A stretch of 61,059 nucleotides of DNA from JACRPI01 sp964385055 (lineage in GTDB: Archaea; Nanobdellota; Nanobdellia; Woesearchaeales; DSVV01): contig CAYLMH010000006.1 of the NCBI GenBank assembly GCA_964385055.1, positions 1-61,059 on the forward strand, given 5' to 3'. The number at the start of each line of letters is the position of its first letter. Position 1 is the stretch's first letter. The position numbers were made by a program, and so were the translations under genes. The notes under the pieces are model-generated. The model was not told where the DNA came from. It did no database searches and worked only from the letters and a program-made list of their open reading frames with translations. This document shows, one piece after another, positions 16,212-24,422 of the stretch.

Positions 16212-16925
16212 TTATCCCTTGATGAGCAAATCTTTAATCCCATCTTCATGCCCTGCACCAATCACGACAATGATGATGTGATTAGGATACTTCTCTTGAA
16301 ATTGTCGAATCTTGCGAGCCATAAAGGCATTCCGCTCTGTAATCAAGACGCGATAAATGTTCGGATACCGCTGTTCTACCCCAAGCAATAATTTCTTGAT
16401 GAGTGTTTCAGGAGGAACTTTAGACAAATCAAAGGACGCAAGTCCATATTTCTTCATTTCGCGTTTAGGAAAAAAGAGCCCAAAGAAAATGTCAACAATA
16501 AAATGCCACTTTTCTTTCCAAGTCAGCGTCTGTGAAAATCTGCGAAGCGTGATATGAATCGGCTGATCAACGAGTGCAATAAGAAAGTCATGCTTTTTTG
16601 CAGCCCTGATAGCACTGAGCATGTCATCACCTGGTTTTGCGCCGACCATTTTCGCAAGCCGCTCAGTGACTGTCGAAGCAATCACTGCAAAAATAAACCC
16701 TTTAAATCCAAAGCGACGAATGTTCTCAAAAGAAAAGGAAGAGGTCTTTTTCTGCTCATGAACTAATGAATAAAATCGTTGTTTATCCAGTTCAACACCC
16801 ACGACGCAAGGTCCAACGAGGGCAAAATGATCAATCACTGCAGCAACATTCTTGACACTTTCCGAAGCAATGTGCGATGTTCCCACAAGAACAACGTTGC
16901 CAACCTGTGTAAATTTCAGTTTCAT
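16212..16925 (-). CDS. TraB/PrgY family protein
   Basis: 238 residues with the TraB family signatures: GTSHIASES near the N-terminus, VVGVELDKQRF, and IGAGHEDGI near the C-terminus (the conserved GxxH, E and second His). The Tiki/TraB/EreA superfamily is predicted to be metal-dependent hydrolases; in Enterococcus PrgY acts on a peptide pheromone. Its archaeal substrate is unknown. The start at 16925 is placed 20-25 bp behind a TATA box (about 16940-16950). Confidence 0.85.
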   Translation of the reverse strand: MKLKFTQVGNVVLVGTSHIASESVKNVAAVIDHFALVGPCVVGVELDKQRFYSLVHEQKKTSSFSFENIRRFGFKGFIFAVIASTVTERLAKMVGAKPGDDMLSAIRAAKKHDFLIALVDQPIHITLRRFSQTLTWKEKWHFIVDIFFGLFFPKREMKKYGLASFDLSKVPPETLIKKLLLGVEQRYPNIYRVLITERNAFMARKIRQFQEKYPNHIIIVVIGAGHEDGIKDLLIKG

Positions 16926-17055
16926 CCAAATCAAAAAACTTTATATACTTATATAGTTTGTAGTTTGATAAGATTTACCATTAGAGAAGAGTGATCAAAA
17001 GAATAAATTCACTATCTCAGCAGTAAAGAAAAGAGAGAAAAAGGAGGGAACAGCC

Positions 17056-17337
17056 ATGTTAAAAATGAAGCGAATAACAGATACCTACGAGATGAAAGTG
17101 TTTACCGATATGGGAGAATATTTTGGTGACGTTGAAGAATCCATTCTGACCAATAACAAGATTTTTGGCTGGCGAATCCGCAGTACAAAAAATTCCTTCC
17201 TCAACAAAATTCTTGGAAACGCAAAAGGAGTTATTGTCCCGCATGCGCTCGTTAAAAATATGGGCGACATTATGATTGTCAGCAAAGCAGCAGTGCCAAA
17301 CTACAATCCAGAAGATGTTCATGAAGGTGGAGAATAA
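17056..17337 (+). CDS. PRC-barrel domain protein
   Basis: 93 residues. The core (MKRITDTYEMKVFTDMGEY... to IMIVSK) is one PRC-barrel, the small beta-barrel found in photosynthetic reaction centre H subunit and RimM; archaeal single-domain forms are common and may bind RNA or proteins. A strong Shine-Dalgarno AGGAGGGA lies 6 nt before the ATG at 17056. Confidence 0.82.
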   Translation: MLKMKRITDTYEMKVFTDMGEYFGDVEESILTNNKIFGWRIRSTKNSFLNKILGNAKGVIVPHALVKNMGDIMIVSKAAVPNYNPEDVHEGGE

Positions 17338-17380
17338 GTTTTTTATTTTTTCTTAGTTTCTTTATTTATTTTTTCTAATG
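17338..17380 (+). terminator. T-rich terminator after the PRC-barrel gene
   Basis: Immediately after the stop codon the plus strand has several runs of T (TTTTTTATTTTTTCTTAG and more), the usual archaeal intrinsic terminator without a required hairpin. Confidence 0.5.
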
Positions 17381-17401
17381 TGCAAAAGAAATGCGAACCA
17401 A

Positions 17402-17761
17402 TTACTCTTCATCATTTTTACTTAATTCCAAAATCGCTGCAGCTAAATCACCGCTAGCAGCATCAATTGCGCCACGAGCAGCTTCTGCGTCAGCGCCAGT
17501 CTGTTCCATCACCACACGAACATCATCGTCAGAAATAGAAGGCTTTGTGTCAAGAGCTCGTTCTGTTGCTTTTCCCTGCACTTGCCAGCTGACATTACCC
17601 ATTGCGCTGATTTGAGAAACTGCAACAGGGGAAACAACAATTTCTTTGTCAGAAAAGCGAATAATAACTTCTTGAACACCAGCAAGTTCTTTTTCCTCAA
17701 TGCCCATCTTACGCATTGCTTGTTTCATCATGCGTGGATCAATTTTACCGCCAGGAAACAT
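17402..17761 (-). CDS. nac: nascent polypeptide-associated complex protein
   Basis: 119 residues. An N-terminal FPGGKIDPRMMKQAMRKMGI segment (19+ residues typical of archaeal NAC), the NAC beta domain, and a C-terminal UBA-like domain (VRVVMEQTGADAEAAR...). It forms a homodimer that binds chains leaving the ribosome. GGTGA lies 6 nt before ATG 17761. It follows Sec61beta by 9 bp, so ribosome-exit and membrane-insertion factors share an operon. Confidence 0.93.
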   Translation of the reverse strand: MFPGGKIDPRMMKQAMRKMGIEEKELAGVQEVIIRFSDKEIVVSPVAVSQISAMGNVSWQVQGKATERALDTKPSISDDDVRVVMEQTGADAEAARGAIDAASGDLAAAILELSKNDEE

Positions 17762-17770
17762 AGAAATCAC

Positions 17771-17944
17771 CTAAAAACCAAGTAATGTTGCGCCGAAAAT
17801 GTGGAGCAAAATAATAACAAGGATCAAGAGAACAACAAGAACAACAACGTGAATAGGTTGAATGCTGATTTTACTTCTATAATCGTCAAAATAACGAACA
17901 AGTCCTCCTGTTCCAGAAGGAAGGTTGATTCTGTTTTGTGCCAT
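17771..17944 (-). CDS. secG: preprotein translocase subunit Sec61beta
   Basis: 57 residues encoded just upstream of NAC. It has the short basic start (MAQNRINLPSGTGGLVRYFD) with the Sec61beta SGxGGLxRYF signature, then I-x-P-x-x-V and a single C-terminal membrane segment rich in Val, Leu and Ile. It is the small tail-anchored subunit of the archaeal SecYEbeta channel. A TATA-like TTTATAAA lies about 20 bp upstream. Confidence 0.92.
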   Translation of the reverse strand: MAQNRINLPSGTGGLVRYFDDYRSKISIQPIHVVVLVVLLILVIILLHIFGATLLGF

Positions 17945-18028
17945 AGCATCTTGGCGGAGAAGGAGGTTTATAAATTTTATGAGTAGAGAAAGGAAAAGTA
18001 TGTAAAGAAAAGAGAGATAAAAGCAAGC

Positions 18029-18526
18029 ATGAAAAGACTCCTCTTGCTCTGTATATTATTTTTCTTTATTTCAAGTTGTACAGAAGTATACTGTCCAACG
18101 CAAATTCGTTATAACGAGTTTTTTGAACCATATGCAGAAGATATATTCCAATACGATTATTTCGTCCCAGTCATGGATGAAAATAATAATCTTCGGGTCA
18201 TCATCATGCAAGATACCTGCACCTCGTGTTCTGATTTAGGCATGGCGATAGGAGCAGAAAAAGAAGCAGACACCCTTGTGGCGACGGAAGAAGTGCTTGA
18301 AGAACTAAGAAATAATCTTGAAATTCCATTTGAAATAACAGACTACCATTATATTGGTGAGGAAGCAGAAGATGGAACGCATGACATCACGGTCTGGTCT
18401 ATTGATGGTGTCAAGAGAGCAACAACATTTTCTGAATGCTGTACAGAAAAAACAATAAACGCAACAATGAATGCGTGCTGGTGGAAAGAAGGAGCAGTAA
18501 CTGTTTCTAATTTTAGAAAAGAATAG
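18029..18526 (+). CDS. Cys-rich lipoprotein, unknown function
   Basis: 165 residues with a signal peptide ending in a lipobox-like FISSC at residues 13-17. The mature part contains several cysteine pairs (CTSC; ECC; ACWW) and acidic stretches, suggesting an extracytoplasmic, disulfide-bearing domain. No family recognised. Confidence 0.65.
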   Translation: MKRLLLLCILFFFISSCTEVYCPTQIRYNEFFEPYAEDIFQYDYFVPVMDENNNLRVIIMQDTCTSCSDLGMAIGAEKEADTLVATEEVLEELRNNLEIPFEITDYHYIGEEAEDGTHDITVWSIDGVKRATTFSECCTEKTINATMNACWWKEGAVTVSNFRKE

Positions 18527-18533
18527 AAAAAAA

Positions 18534-18855
18534 GTAGGGTGCCGTAAGCCGTCTTCTGTGCACTTTCACGAAACATGAACAAGTGGTCAGTGTATTCTAC
18601 TCAGCGTTCAAAACGAACTTGCATCAGCAAGGGCTCACCGTTTCATCTTCACTTTGCGAGACGTCAGCAGCTCACTTGGTGCTGTTGCCAGCGACTGTCG
18701 CATGCATCATTCCCTATTCGCAAAGGAGTGCGTTTCTGTGTGGTTGCCATCTTTTTCAAGATCCTACTTCCATAGGTCGCCTTTTTGTGATGGACGGACT
18801 TTCCTCAGGAACAACCCGTTTCAGAGTTGTTTCCGATAACACCGTGACACCCTAC
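18534..18855 (-). ncRNA. rnpB: RNase P RNA
   Basis: This 322-nt, higher-GC gap read on the minus strand carries the RNase P core. Near the 5' end is CCTGAGGAAAGTCCGTCC (CR-I, GAGGAAAGTCC), then CACACAGAAACGC (CR-II ACAGAAA), and near the 3' end CAGAAGACGGCTTACGG (the ACAGAA..CGGCTTA element). The two ends pair as helix P1 (GTAGGGTG with CACCCTAC), which sets the limits. It is the catalytic RNA for tRNA 5' maturation. A TATA-like AATATTAAA lies about 25-30 bp upstream on this strand. Confidence 0.93.
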
Positions 18856-18899
18856 AAAAGAGAGAAAAAGAGCTGTTTGTTTTAATATTTTGTGCCAGA

Positions 18900-19739
18900 T
18901 TACTGTACTTGCCGAGCATACCGGACAACGTCACTAGGGGTGGCAAGAACAACACCGCGAGTATATGAAGTAACTGCGTTTCTTTCATACGCAGGAGTTC
19001 TCTCACGAGGAAGCAATGCAATATGCATACCGAGTTGCTGTGGAAGAAGAAGATCTAACTCATAAATGTCTCCTGCAACAAGCACCTGTTCTGGAGCAAC
19101 GCCTTTTTCTTTCATAACGCGAGAAAGAATGTCCGCGTAATTTCTTCGACGAAGATAAAGAGGTCGTCCAAAGCCTAATTCTTCCAAAGATTCAGGAAGA
19201 TCAACCCACGCATCATCAAGGACGTATTTCTTTGCGCCACCAAGAACAGTGATTCGAGAAACATCTGTGCCAAGCAGGTTAATTTTTCCCTGAACAGCGT
19301 CTGTTTCTGAGTTGGTGACCACATACGTTGGGGCAAACTCTTGTGAAGCCATAAATGCTGCTGCCGCATCTTCTTTAAACACAATCGAACATTTAGGATA
19401 ATTTTCTTTAAAGAGTCTGTAAAGAAGCTCATCTCTTTTTTTAGAATCATGTTGATACTCTCCATGTTCAAGAAGAAGAAGATCTCCAATAGTTCTGCAT
19501 TCCACTAAAGGATCTGCATACGCAGGAGCAACGATTTTGCCGTTAACTGTCCAACCATGTTGTGTGGGATTTTCACGAACACGTCTCTCCATAATATTCC
19601 AAAAAGAATTCAAAGCACGCAGAGAAACGTTTAATGCTTTCGCAAAGCCTTCTTTATACCCAACAACAAAACTAACAGCTTCCTCGTCAACCTTTGTTGC
19701 TGTTCCATCAAAATCCCAAACAATAACTTCAATACTCAT
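18900..19739 (-). CDS. HAD-superfamily hydrolase
   Basis: About 279 residues. Motif I is VWDFDGTAT (DxDGT) at the N-terminus, motif II VVTNSET, a conserved lysine at AKKYVLDD, and motif IV VAGDIYELDLLLP. A large helical cap lies between I and II. It resembles phosphoglycolate-phosphatase-like HADs, substrate unknown. Start at 19739 places motif I near the N-terminus; the longer in-frame N-terminus is unlikely. Confidence 0.82.
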   Translation of the reverse strand: MSIEVIVWDFDGTATKVDEEAVSFVVGYKEGFAKALNVSLRALNSFWNIMERRVRENPTQHGWTVNGKIVAPAYADPLVECRTIGDLLLLEHGEYQHDSKKRDELLYRLFKENYPKCSIVFKEDAAAAFMASQEFAPTYVVTNSETDAVQGKINLLGTDVSRITVLGGAKKYVLDDAWVDLPESLEELGFGRPLYLRRRNYADILSRVMKEKGVAPEQVLVAGDIYELDLLLPQQLGMHIALLPRERTPAYERNAVTSYTRGVVLATPSDVVRYARQVQ

Positions 19740-19784
19740 AAACCAAAGAAAAGAAGCATGATTTAAAAAAGTAATCAAGAAATC

Positions 19785-20111
19785 TTATCGTTTTCTCTTA
19801 ATGCAATCCTTCAATAAAACAGTTTCCTGCCGTAATAATTTCGTCTCTGCAATGTGTTCTTTAATGACCACAGAAAGTTCTTCCTTGACATTTTCAAGAA
19901 TCGCAGCAATAATGATGATCACAATCAAAATAAGCCAGAGAAAAACACCTTGAAGTAAACCCCACGAAAAATACCCATCTAAACTATATTGTTTGTAAAG
20001 AAGAAAGAAACCAACAAAGATTACCGCAATCCCCGCAAAGAATAAACCAATCTCAAAGAGATTTAATTTACGATAGAGAATCTGACTTTTTTCTTCAATC
20101 TGAACGCCCAT
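19785..20111 (-). CDS. membrane protein with two TM helices and coiled-coil tail
   Basis: 108 residues: two hydrophobic segments (about 19-40 and 49-72), then a helical charged tail (75-108). No family recognised. It lies 36 bp downstream of the THUMP methyltransferase start region on the same strand as that gene's downstream neighbour and may share a transcript. Confidence 0.55.
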   Translation of the reverse strand: MGVQIEEKSQILYRKLNLFEIGLFFAGIAVIFVGFFLLYKQYSLDGYFSWGLLQGVFLWLILIVIIIIAAILENVKEELSVVIKEHIAETKLLRQETVLLKDCIKRKR

Positions 20112-20147
20112 GATAAATTCCTAGAAAGAGAGGTATATATACTTTTC

Positions 20148-21311
20148 TTATTTCTTCACTTTCTTCAATGTGACAAGAATAAACTGCTGTTCACCTTGCC
20201 AAGCAGTATGCTCTTGGACAATCGCAAAATACTCGAGAGCATTTTTCAAAACACCGGTTTTCTGGCAAAGCAAAACCATAATGCCAGTATCCTTCATAAC
20301 AAACTCAAGCTGATAAAAAAACTCTTTATAGAGTTTAAGCATATCTTTTTCAGAAACAGCGCGACCCTCAACAGGCATTTGCGCGACAACAATATCTTGT
20401 GATTTCTCATCGACTTTCGTGTCAATCCATTCAATATCTCCTCGAGCAAAAGTGATATGCTTCGCAACGCCAGCAAGTTTCGCGTGTTTTTTAGACGCTT
20501 CAAGATTACGAAGATGGACATCATAACCGCGAAGAGAAATCGTGTCAAGAACTTTTTTTGGAAGTTCTTTGTCAAACATACCGAGGTCAATCTTCAAGAA
20601 GCGATGGAACAAAAAATTTTGTTTCTGATAAAAGCGTGGAGACATGTGCGTCGCAAAGAGCGCTGCTTCAAGCGGAAGCAAGCCAACACCACAGAGCGGA
20701 TCAACAAGCGCTTGTTTTCCAGTATACCCTGTGTAACGAACCGCGCAATACGCAAACGCCGCGTTGAGCATGTGGGTCTGCGCGTAAATTTTATACTCTC
20801 GTTTGGAGAGGTCAAATCCTGCAAAGTCAATGCCAAGAATGCAAAGATCGTCACGAATAAAACAATAAATAATAATGTCTGGATCGTCAAGACCAACAGA
20901 CGTCTGTGGTTGCTCTCTGAGAAAAACACCACCAAGTGCTGCGGCTGTTTCTTGACTAGTAAAAGAGTGATTACCATAGCGTTCGCATTCCACGCGAAAT
21001 GTTTTTCCAGAAAGAAGCGAGAGATCTGCTTTTTCAAGAAGCGCAGTTGTCGAAGCAACAAGAGAATCAAATGTTGAAAAAGAAAATGTGCCAAAGAGCC
21101 GCAAAACCCTTCGTGCTGCTTGTGTTTTATAGCAGAGTTCCGCAAGTTCCGTATCTGTTGCAGGAAAAGTAATGTATTCTGTTGCGCAAGTAGCCTTTTT
21201 CCCAAGAATTTCTTTCACTTCAAGAGCAGCAATAGCTTCAAACCCACGAAACGTGAGTGTAAGAGCTGGAGAAGCGAGTGTTTTCGAAGCTTTTGCAACT
21301 GTTTTTTTCAT
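20148..21311 (-). CDS. THUMP-domain RNA methyltransferase (Trm14/RlmL-like)
   Basis: 387 residues. The N-terminal third (FRGFEAIAALEVKEILG...) has the ferredoxin-like/THUMP pattern; the C-terminal half is a UPF0020-type methyltransferase with VDPLCGVGLLPLEAAL as SAM loop. Relatives make m2G in tRNA or rRNA. The motif IV that is normally NPPYGxR reads QMPVEGR here, so the Asn that contacts the target amino group is replaced; activity or target may differ. Convergent genes: none; small-protein array lies upstream. Confidence 0.78.
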   Translation of the reverse strand: MKKTVAKASKTLASPALTLTFRGFEAIAALEVKEILGKKATCATEYITFPATDTELAELCYKTQAARRVLRLFGTFSFSTFDSLVASTTALLEKADLSLLSGKTFRVECERYGNHSFTSQETAAALGGVFLREQPQTSVGLDDPDIIIYCFIRDDLCILGIDFAGFDLSKREYKIYAQTHMLNAAFAYCAVRYTGYTGKQALVDPLCGVGLLPLEAALFATHMSPRFYQKQNFLFHRFLKIDLGMFDKELPKKVLDTISLRGYDVHLRNLEASKKHAKLAGVAKHITFARGDIEWIDTKVDEKSQDIVVAQMPVEGRAVSEKDMLKLYKEFFYQLEFVMKDTGIMVLLCQKTGVLKNALEYFAIVQEHTAWQGEQQFILVTLKKVKK

Positions 21312-21377
21312 ATAAAGTAAAAAACAAGAACATGCTTTTAAAACTTCTGAAAGAAAAGAAAAAAAGAAACAACAAAA

Positions 21378-21560
21378 TCAAGAAAACTGATCTGTTGTAT
21401 ATTTCTGCTTGTTGACAGTCGTTGTTGATTTGGAAGAAGTGTCTTTAGTAACACTTCGACTAAGTCCTGTCGCTTTCCCTGCGCGCTGTCGTGACTGCCA
21501 TAAACCTGCTGGCTCGTTCTCACGAGCAGTTCGTCCTGTGCTTTTTCCTTTGATTGCCAT
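21378..21560 (-). CDS. tiny basic Gly/Ser/Thr/Lys-rich protein, array member 5
   Basis: 60 residues, 20% or more Lys/Arg, rich in Ser, Thr and Gly (starts MAIKGKSTGRTARENEPAG). No hydrophobic core or cysteines: likely disordered. It is the last of five similarly sized genes transcribed leftward between 22326 and 21378. Only 5-6 bp separate it from the stop of the preceding member and I see no Shine-Dalgarno sequence. Function unknown. Confidence 0.5.
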   Translation of the reverse strand: MAIKGKSTGRTARENEPAGLWQSRQRAGKATGLSRSVTKDTSSKSTTTVNKQKYTTDQFS

Positions 21561-21565
21561 AAAAA

Positions 21566-21732
21566 TTATTTGCGAGATACTTTTCCTAGACCTCTCTTTG
21601 CAGCAAGCCCTGATGCACCATATGACTGTCCAGAACCTGTTGTGGTAAATGTATGACCCGCTTTAAGACCTGTTTTATCTGCACTAACTCCTTTTTGTCC
21701 TTTTCTTCCTTGTCCTTCTGTATTACTCCCAT
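21566..21732 (-). pseudogene. tiny basic protein, array member 4, frameshifted at the start
   Basis: One frame encodes a family-like product: GSNTEGQGRKGQKG... ending GASGLAAKRGLGKVSRK, close in composition and C-terminal motif to member 3. That frame has no start codon: a stop lies eight codons upstream and none of the codons in between is ATG, GTG or TTG. The ATG at 21732, well placed behind an AAGGAGG, opens a different frame. Adding one G to the GGG after this ATG would join them. It is either a real mutation, a sequence error or frameshifted translation. Confidence 0.5.
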
Positions 21733-21759
21733 TAAAATCATCCTCCTTTTTTTATCAAA

Positions 21760-21930
21760 TTATGAACGTTTTTTCAATCCAAGACCACGTGAAGCAGCAA
21801 ACCCTCCTGATTCATTAGCCCCTTTCTGACCAGAACCAGACTGTGCTTTAACAGTTCTTGCTATATTTTTTTCAGAGGTGTCAGTAAATCCCTTCCGTGC
21901 TTGCGTCAGTGTATGTCCTCGAACAACCAT
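21760..21930 (-). CDS. tiny basic Gly/Ser-rich protein, array member 3
   Basis: 56 residues starting MVVRGHTLTQARKG and ending FAASRGLGLKKRS. Composition is low-complexity and basic. The end motif (G-L-G-x-K-basic) is shared with members 1 and 4. GAGGCGA lies about 5 nt before the ATG. Function unknown. Confidence 0.6.
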   Translation of the reverse strand: MVVRGHTLTQARKGFTDTSEKNIARTVKAQSGSGQKGANESGGFAASRGLGLKKRS

Positions 21931-21945
21931 GATATTCGCCTCTCG

Positions 21946-22113
21946 TTAATTTCTTTTTACTTTACCGCCAAATTGACGTTTTGAAGTAAATTTGCTGTCT
22001 GCTTGACCTTGTACAAAGTCATTTTCGTGTTTTTTTCCGCCAGAAGATTTAGCGCCTGAAGCACTTACAGACATACTTCCACTTTTTTTGTTTGTATAGC
22101 TTTTATCAACCAT
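21946..22113 (-). CDS. tiny basic Gly/Ser-rich protein, array member 2
   Basis: 55 residues starting MVDKSYTNKKSGSMSVSASG and ending RQFGGKVKRN. Two adjacent ATGs are possible; AGGTGAG spacing favours the second (22113). Lys, Ser and Gly make up about half of the residues. Function unknown. Confidence 0.6.
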   Translation of the reverse strand: MVDKSYTNKKSGSMSVSASGAKSSGGKKHENDFVQGQADSKFTSKRQFGGKVKRN

Positions 22114-22161
22114 CATCTCACCTTTTTTGTTAATAATCTTTTAATAAATAAAATAATCAAA

Positions 22162-22326
22162 TTAATTTTTACGTTTCAAACCAGTTCCTTTGAAACCAAG
22201 TTGTGTTCCCTCAGAACCCATAGTTCCACCAGGAGAATTCCCTGTTTTGTTTCGAGCTCCTGCACTTGCAGTTGCTTTTACTCCTCCTGATTTTTTACTT
22301 GTTGCAGTTGTTTTTGCATCTCCCAT
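22162..22326 (-). CDS. tiny basic Gly/Ser/Thr-rich protein, array member 1
   Basis: 54 residues starting MGDAKTTATSKKSGGVKATA and ending LGFKGTGLKRKN. First gene of the array: a TATA box (22371-22379) and a GAGGTG ribosome site precede the ATG at 22326. The longer in-frame N-terminus would cross the TATA box and is rejected. Function unknown. Confidence 0.65.
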   Translation of the reverse strand: MGDAKTTATSKKSGGVKATASAGARNKTGNSPGGTMGSEGTQLGFKGTGLKRKN

Positions 22327-22370
22327 GTAATACACCTCTTTTATGTAACAGTATTCTCGGAAAAGAATAG

Positions 22371-22379
22371 TATATAAAC
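22371..22379 (-). promoter_or_regulatory. TATA box of the small-protein array
   Basis: Read on the minus strand this is GTTTATATA, 45 bp before ATG 22326, leaving a short leader with a GAGGTG ribosome site. Confidence 0.6.
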
Positions 22380-22564
22380 TTTGCGAAAATGAGAGAACAG
22401 AAAAATGAGAAAAGGAGTATCTCTCGGTAACAAAGAATGAAAAGCAAAAAACAGAAAAGACACACAAACCTTATAAAGACAGTTATATAATCATTATAAA
22501 ATTCAGCTCACAAAGAGAAGAGAAGGAAATATAAAGAAGTGTGTATCAGAGAGTGTGTGAAAAC

Positions 22565-23011
22565 ATGAGAGATCAACTGGAAGAAGCATACGAAGAATTG
22601 AAACGCGTCGATCACTTGATCTATGTCAGCTTAAAATATACCAGGACAACAGACGTGCTCAAGAATGTTGTTGACAGAATGATTGCAACATGCGAATGCA
22701 TGATGAACGCGCTTGGCGAGCATGCGAAAAGCACAGGAAAAGTAAAAAGCTTAACTCCGCATCCAATGATGAAATGCAAAGAGTTAAAGCGCCTTTATCC
22801 AGAAGACAAAACATTAATGAATTTCTTGGAATTTTACATTCTCATAAAAACATTAAGCAAAGCAGAGTATAACAGCATTAACGAATACAGGAGACATGTC
22901 ACGCTTATCGCGCAACTTGATGAAGGAGAATATCATGTGCACATTGATAAAGTAACAGAGTTTTACAAGAATATGAAGGAATATTTTGATTATATCAAAG
23001 CATTGATGTAA
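22565..23011 (+). CDS. helical protein preceding MinD, unknown function
   Basis: About 148 residues, all helical, with conserved-looking Cys/Met cluster (TCECMMNAL) and a C-terminal FYKNMKEYFDYIKAL helix. A GTG at 22541 in frame is an alternative start; a TATA box (GTTATATAATC, about 22480) lies upstream. It ends 15 bp before the MinD-like ATPase and probably forms an operon with it. No family recognised. Confidence 0.6.
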   Translation: MRDQLEEAYEELKRVDHLIYVSLKYTRTTDVLKNVVDRMIATCECMMNALGEHAKSTGKVKSLTPHPMMKCKELKRLYPEDKTLMNFLEFYILIKTLSKAEYNSINEYRRHVTLIAQLDEGEYHVHIDKVTEFYKNMKEYFDYIKALM

Positions 23012-23026
23012 AAGAAGTGACCTGTA

Positions 23027-23815
23027 ATGACAAAATACTTTGCAGTAATTAGTGCAAAAGGGGGCGTGGGAAAAACAACCACCTCAATCAATCTTGCAAG
23101 CGCGCTGTCATTTTTTGGCAGAAATGTCATTGCGATTGACGCGGATCTTACTGCGCCAAATATGTCTATTCATCTTGGCGTTCCAACACTCCCTTCTTCT
23201 ATCCATGACGCCCTCGACGGAAAAGTACCATTGAGTTCTTGTTTGTATTATCATCCCTGTGGACTTCGCATTATTCCGGGAAACATCGCGTATGAAAGTT
23301 CAAAAGCAATTAATCTTGCAGGGTTCAAAACAATAATTCATGAACTCGACGGAAAAGCAGAGCTTGTTATTGTTGATGGAGCGCCAGGCGTGAGCCCAGA
23401 AGCGCAGACGATTATCGACGCAGTGGATTTTGTTCTTCCAATCACTACGCCGGATTTGGCGGCGATGAGTGACGCGCGAAAAACAATCAAGATGGCGCGA
23501 GAACTGAATAAACAAGTGGTGGGAATTATTGTCAACAGAGTTCGTGGAGAAGAGCATGAAATTGATATTCAAAATATTGAAGCGTTTCTTGAAGTGCCTG
23601 TGATTGGTGTTATTCCTGAAGAGAGCAGTGTCCGTGCTGCGTATCAGTTGAAGGGTCCTGTTCTTTATACGCATCCTGATGGTGAAGTTGCGCTTGCGTA
23701 CAAAAAACTTGCGGCAAAAGTAATTGGCGAAGAATTTCAGGATGGACTTGAACCAAGAAAAATGCCTTCAGTAGCGCATGATTTTCTTGCGGGATGGAAT
23801 ATAATTAAGAGATAA
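23027..23815 (+). CDS. MinD/ParA-family ATPase
   Basis: 262 residues. Deviant Walker A AKGGVGKTTTSIN (about residues 10-22) with the signature lysine, switch I DADLTAPN, and Walker B VIVDGAPG. Members use ATP-dependent dimerisation on membranes or DNA for positioning; archaea have many uncharacterised paralogues. No C-terminal amphipathic MinD helix is obvious. The preceding helical protein is a candidate partner. Confidence 0.9.
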   Translation: MTKYFAVISAKGGVGKTTTSINLASALSFFGRNVIAIDADLTAPNMSIHLGVPTLPSSIHDALDGKVPLSSCLYYHPCGLRIIPGNIAYESSKAINLAGFKTIIHELDGKAELVIVDGAPGVSPEAQTIIDAVDFVLPITTPDLAAMSDARKTIKMARELNKQVVGIIVNRVRGEEHEIDIQNIEAFLEVPVIGVIPEESSVRAAYQLKGPVLYTHPDGEVALAYKKLAAKVIGEEFQDGLEPRKMPSVAHDFLAGWNIIKR

Positions 23816-23827
23816 AAAGAAAAAAAA

Positions 23828-24259
23828 TTATTCTTTATCTATTTTTGTGACATACTTATTTAAGGATAGAGAGCCATTATACTCAGGAGTAAGTGTGTAT
23901 TTAACATCTCCTTTTGTATGAGTTAAACTCCCAAATGTATCACTTACAAGACGGAGTTCTAACACAGCCGAAGAACCTTGGCAAGAAATTACTCCCACTG
24001 TATTGTTATTTCTATCATATTCCTGTGCATAACGCAAACAACCTTTTTCAGGAAGAACAAGACCTGCTGCCTTTAAGTCAGCTTGTTTTTGATCGTATGC
24101 TGCGGAAGTTTCTCGTAATGTCGTATTTCTTCCATCACTAACTCCTGCTTGGTAAAGTGCATTTCCGCCAAAATATAATCCTGTCCCAAGAGCACCTAAT
24201 CCTACTGCCCATGCTGTTGCTTTTCCAAACATTTCCCAACCTTCATTTCTTTCACTCAT
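23828..24259 (-). CDS. single-pass membrane-anchored hypothetical protein
   Basis: 143 residues: a hydrophobic Gly/Ala-rich segment (about 14-35) followed by a hydrophilic domain with two cysteines (GCLRYAQEY; VISCQG). AAAGGTGAA lies about 7 nt before ATG 24259, which decides the start. It converges with MinD. Function unknown. Confidence 0.6.
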   Translation of the reverse strand: MSERNEGWEMFGKATAWAVGLGALGTGLYFGGNALYQAGVSDGRNTTLRETSAAYDQKQADLKAAGLVLPEKGCLRYAQEYDRNNNTVGVISCQGSSAVLELRLVSDTFGSLTHTKGDVKYTLTPEYNGSLSLNKYVTKIDKE

Positions 24260-24422
24260 TTTCATTTCACCTTTTGTCATCTCTTTTTTGTTGTTTCTGT
24301 AATCTATGACTTTCGTCACGATAAGATAGTCACAGAAACAGTTATTTATATTTTTCTTATATTATTAATATGAATAATATAAAAAGCAAAAGTATAAAAG
24401 AAACAGCATCTTTCCAAGAAGA

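Noticed and set aside
17801..17986. Asn/Lys-rich small frame on the plus strand
   Set aside because: It lies antisense to the clearly identified Sec61beta gene.
18583..18885. Open frames on the plus strand over 18575-18885
   Set aside because: The stretch is RNase P RNA on the opposite strand; open frames there are incidental.
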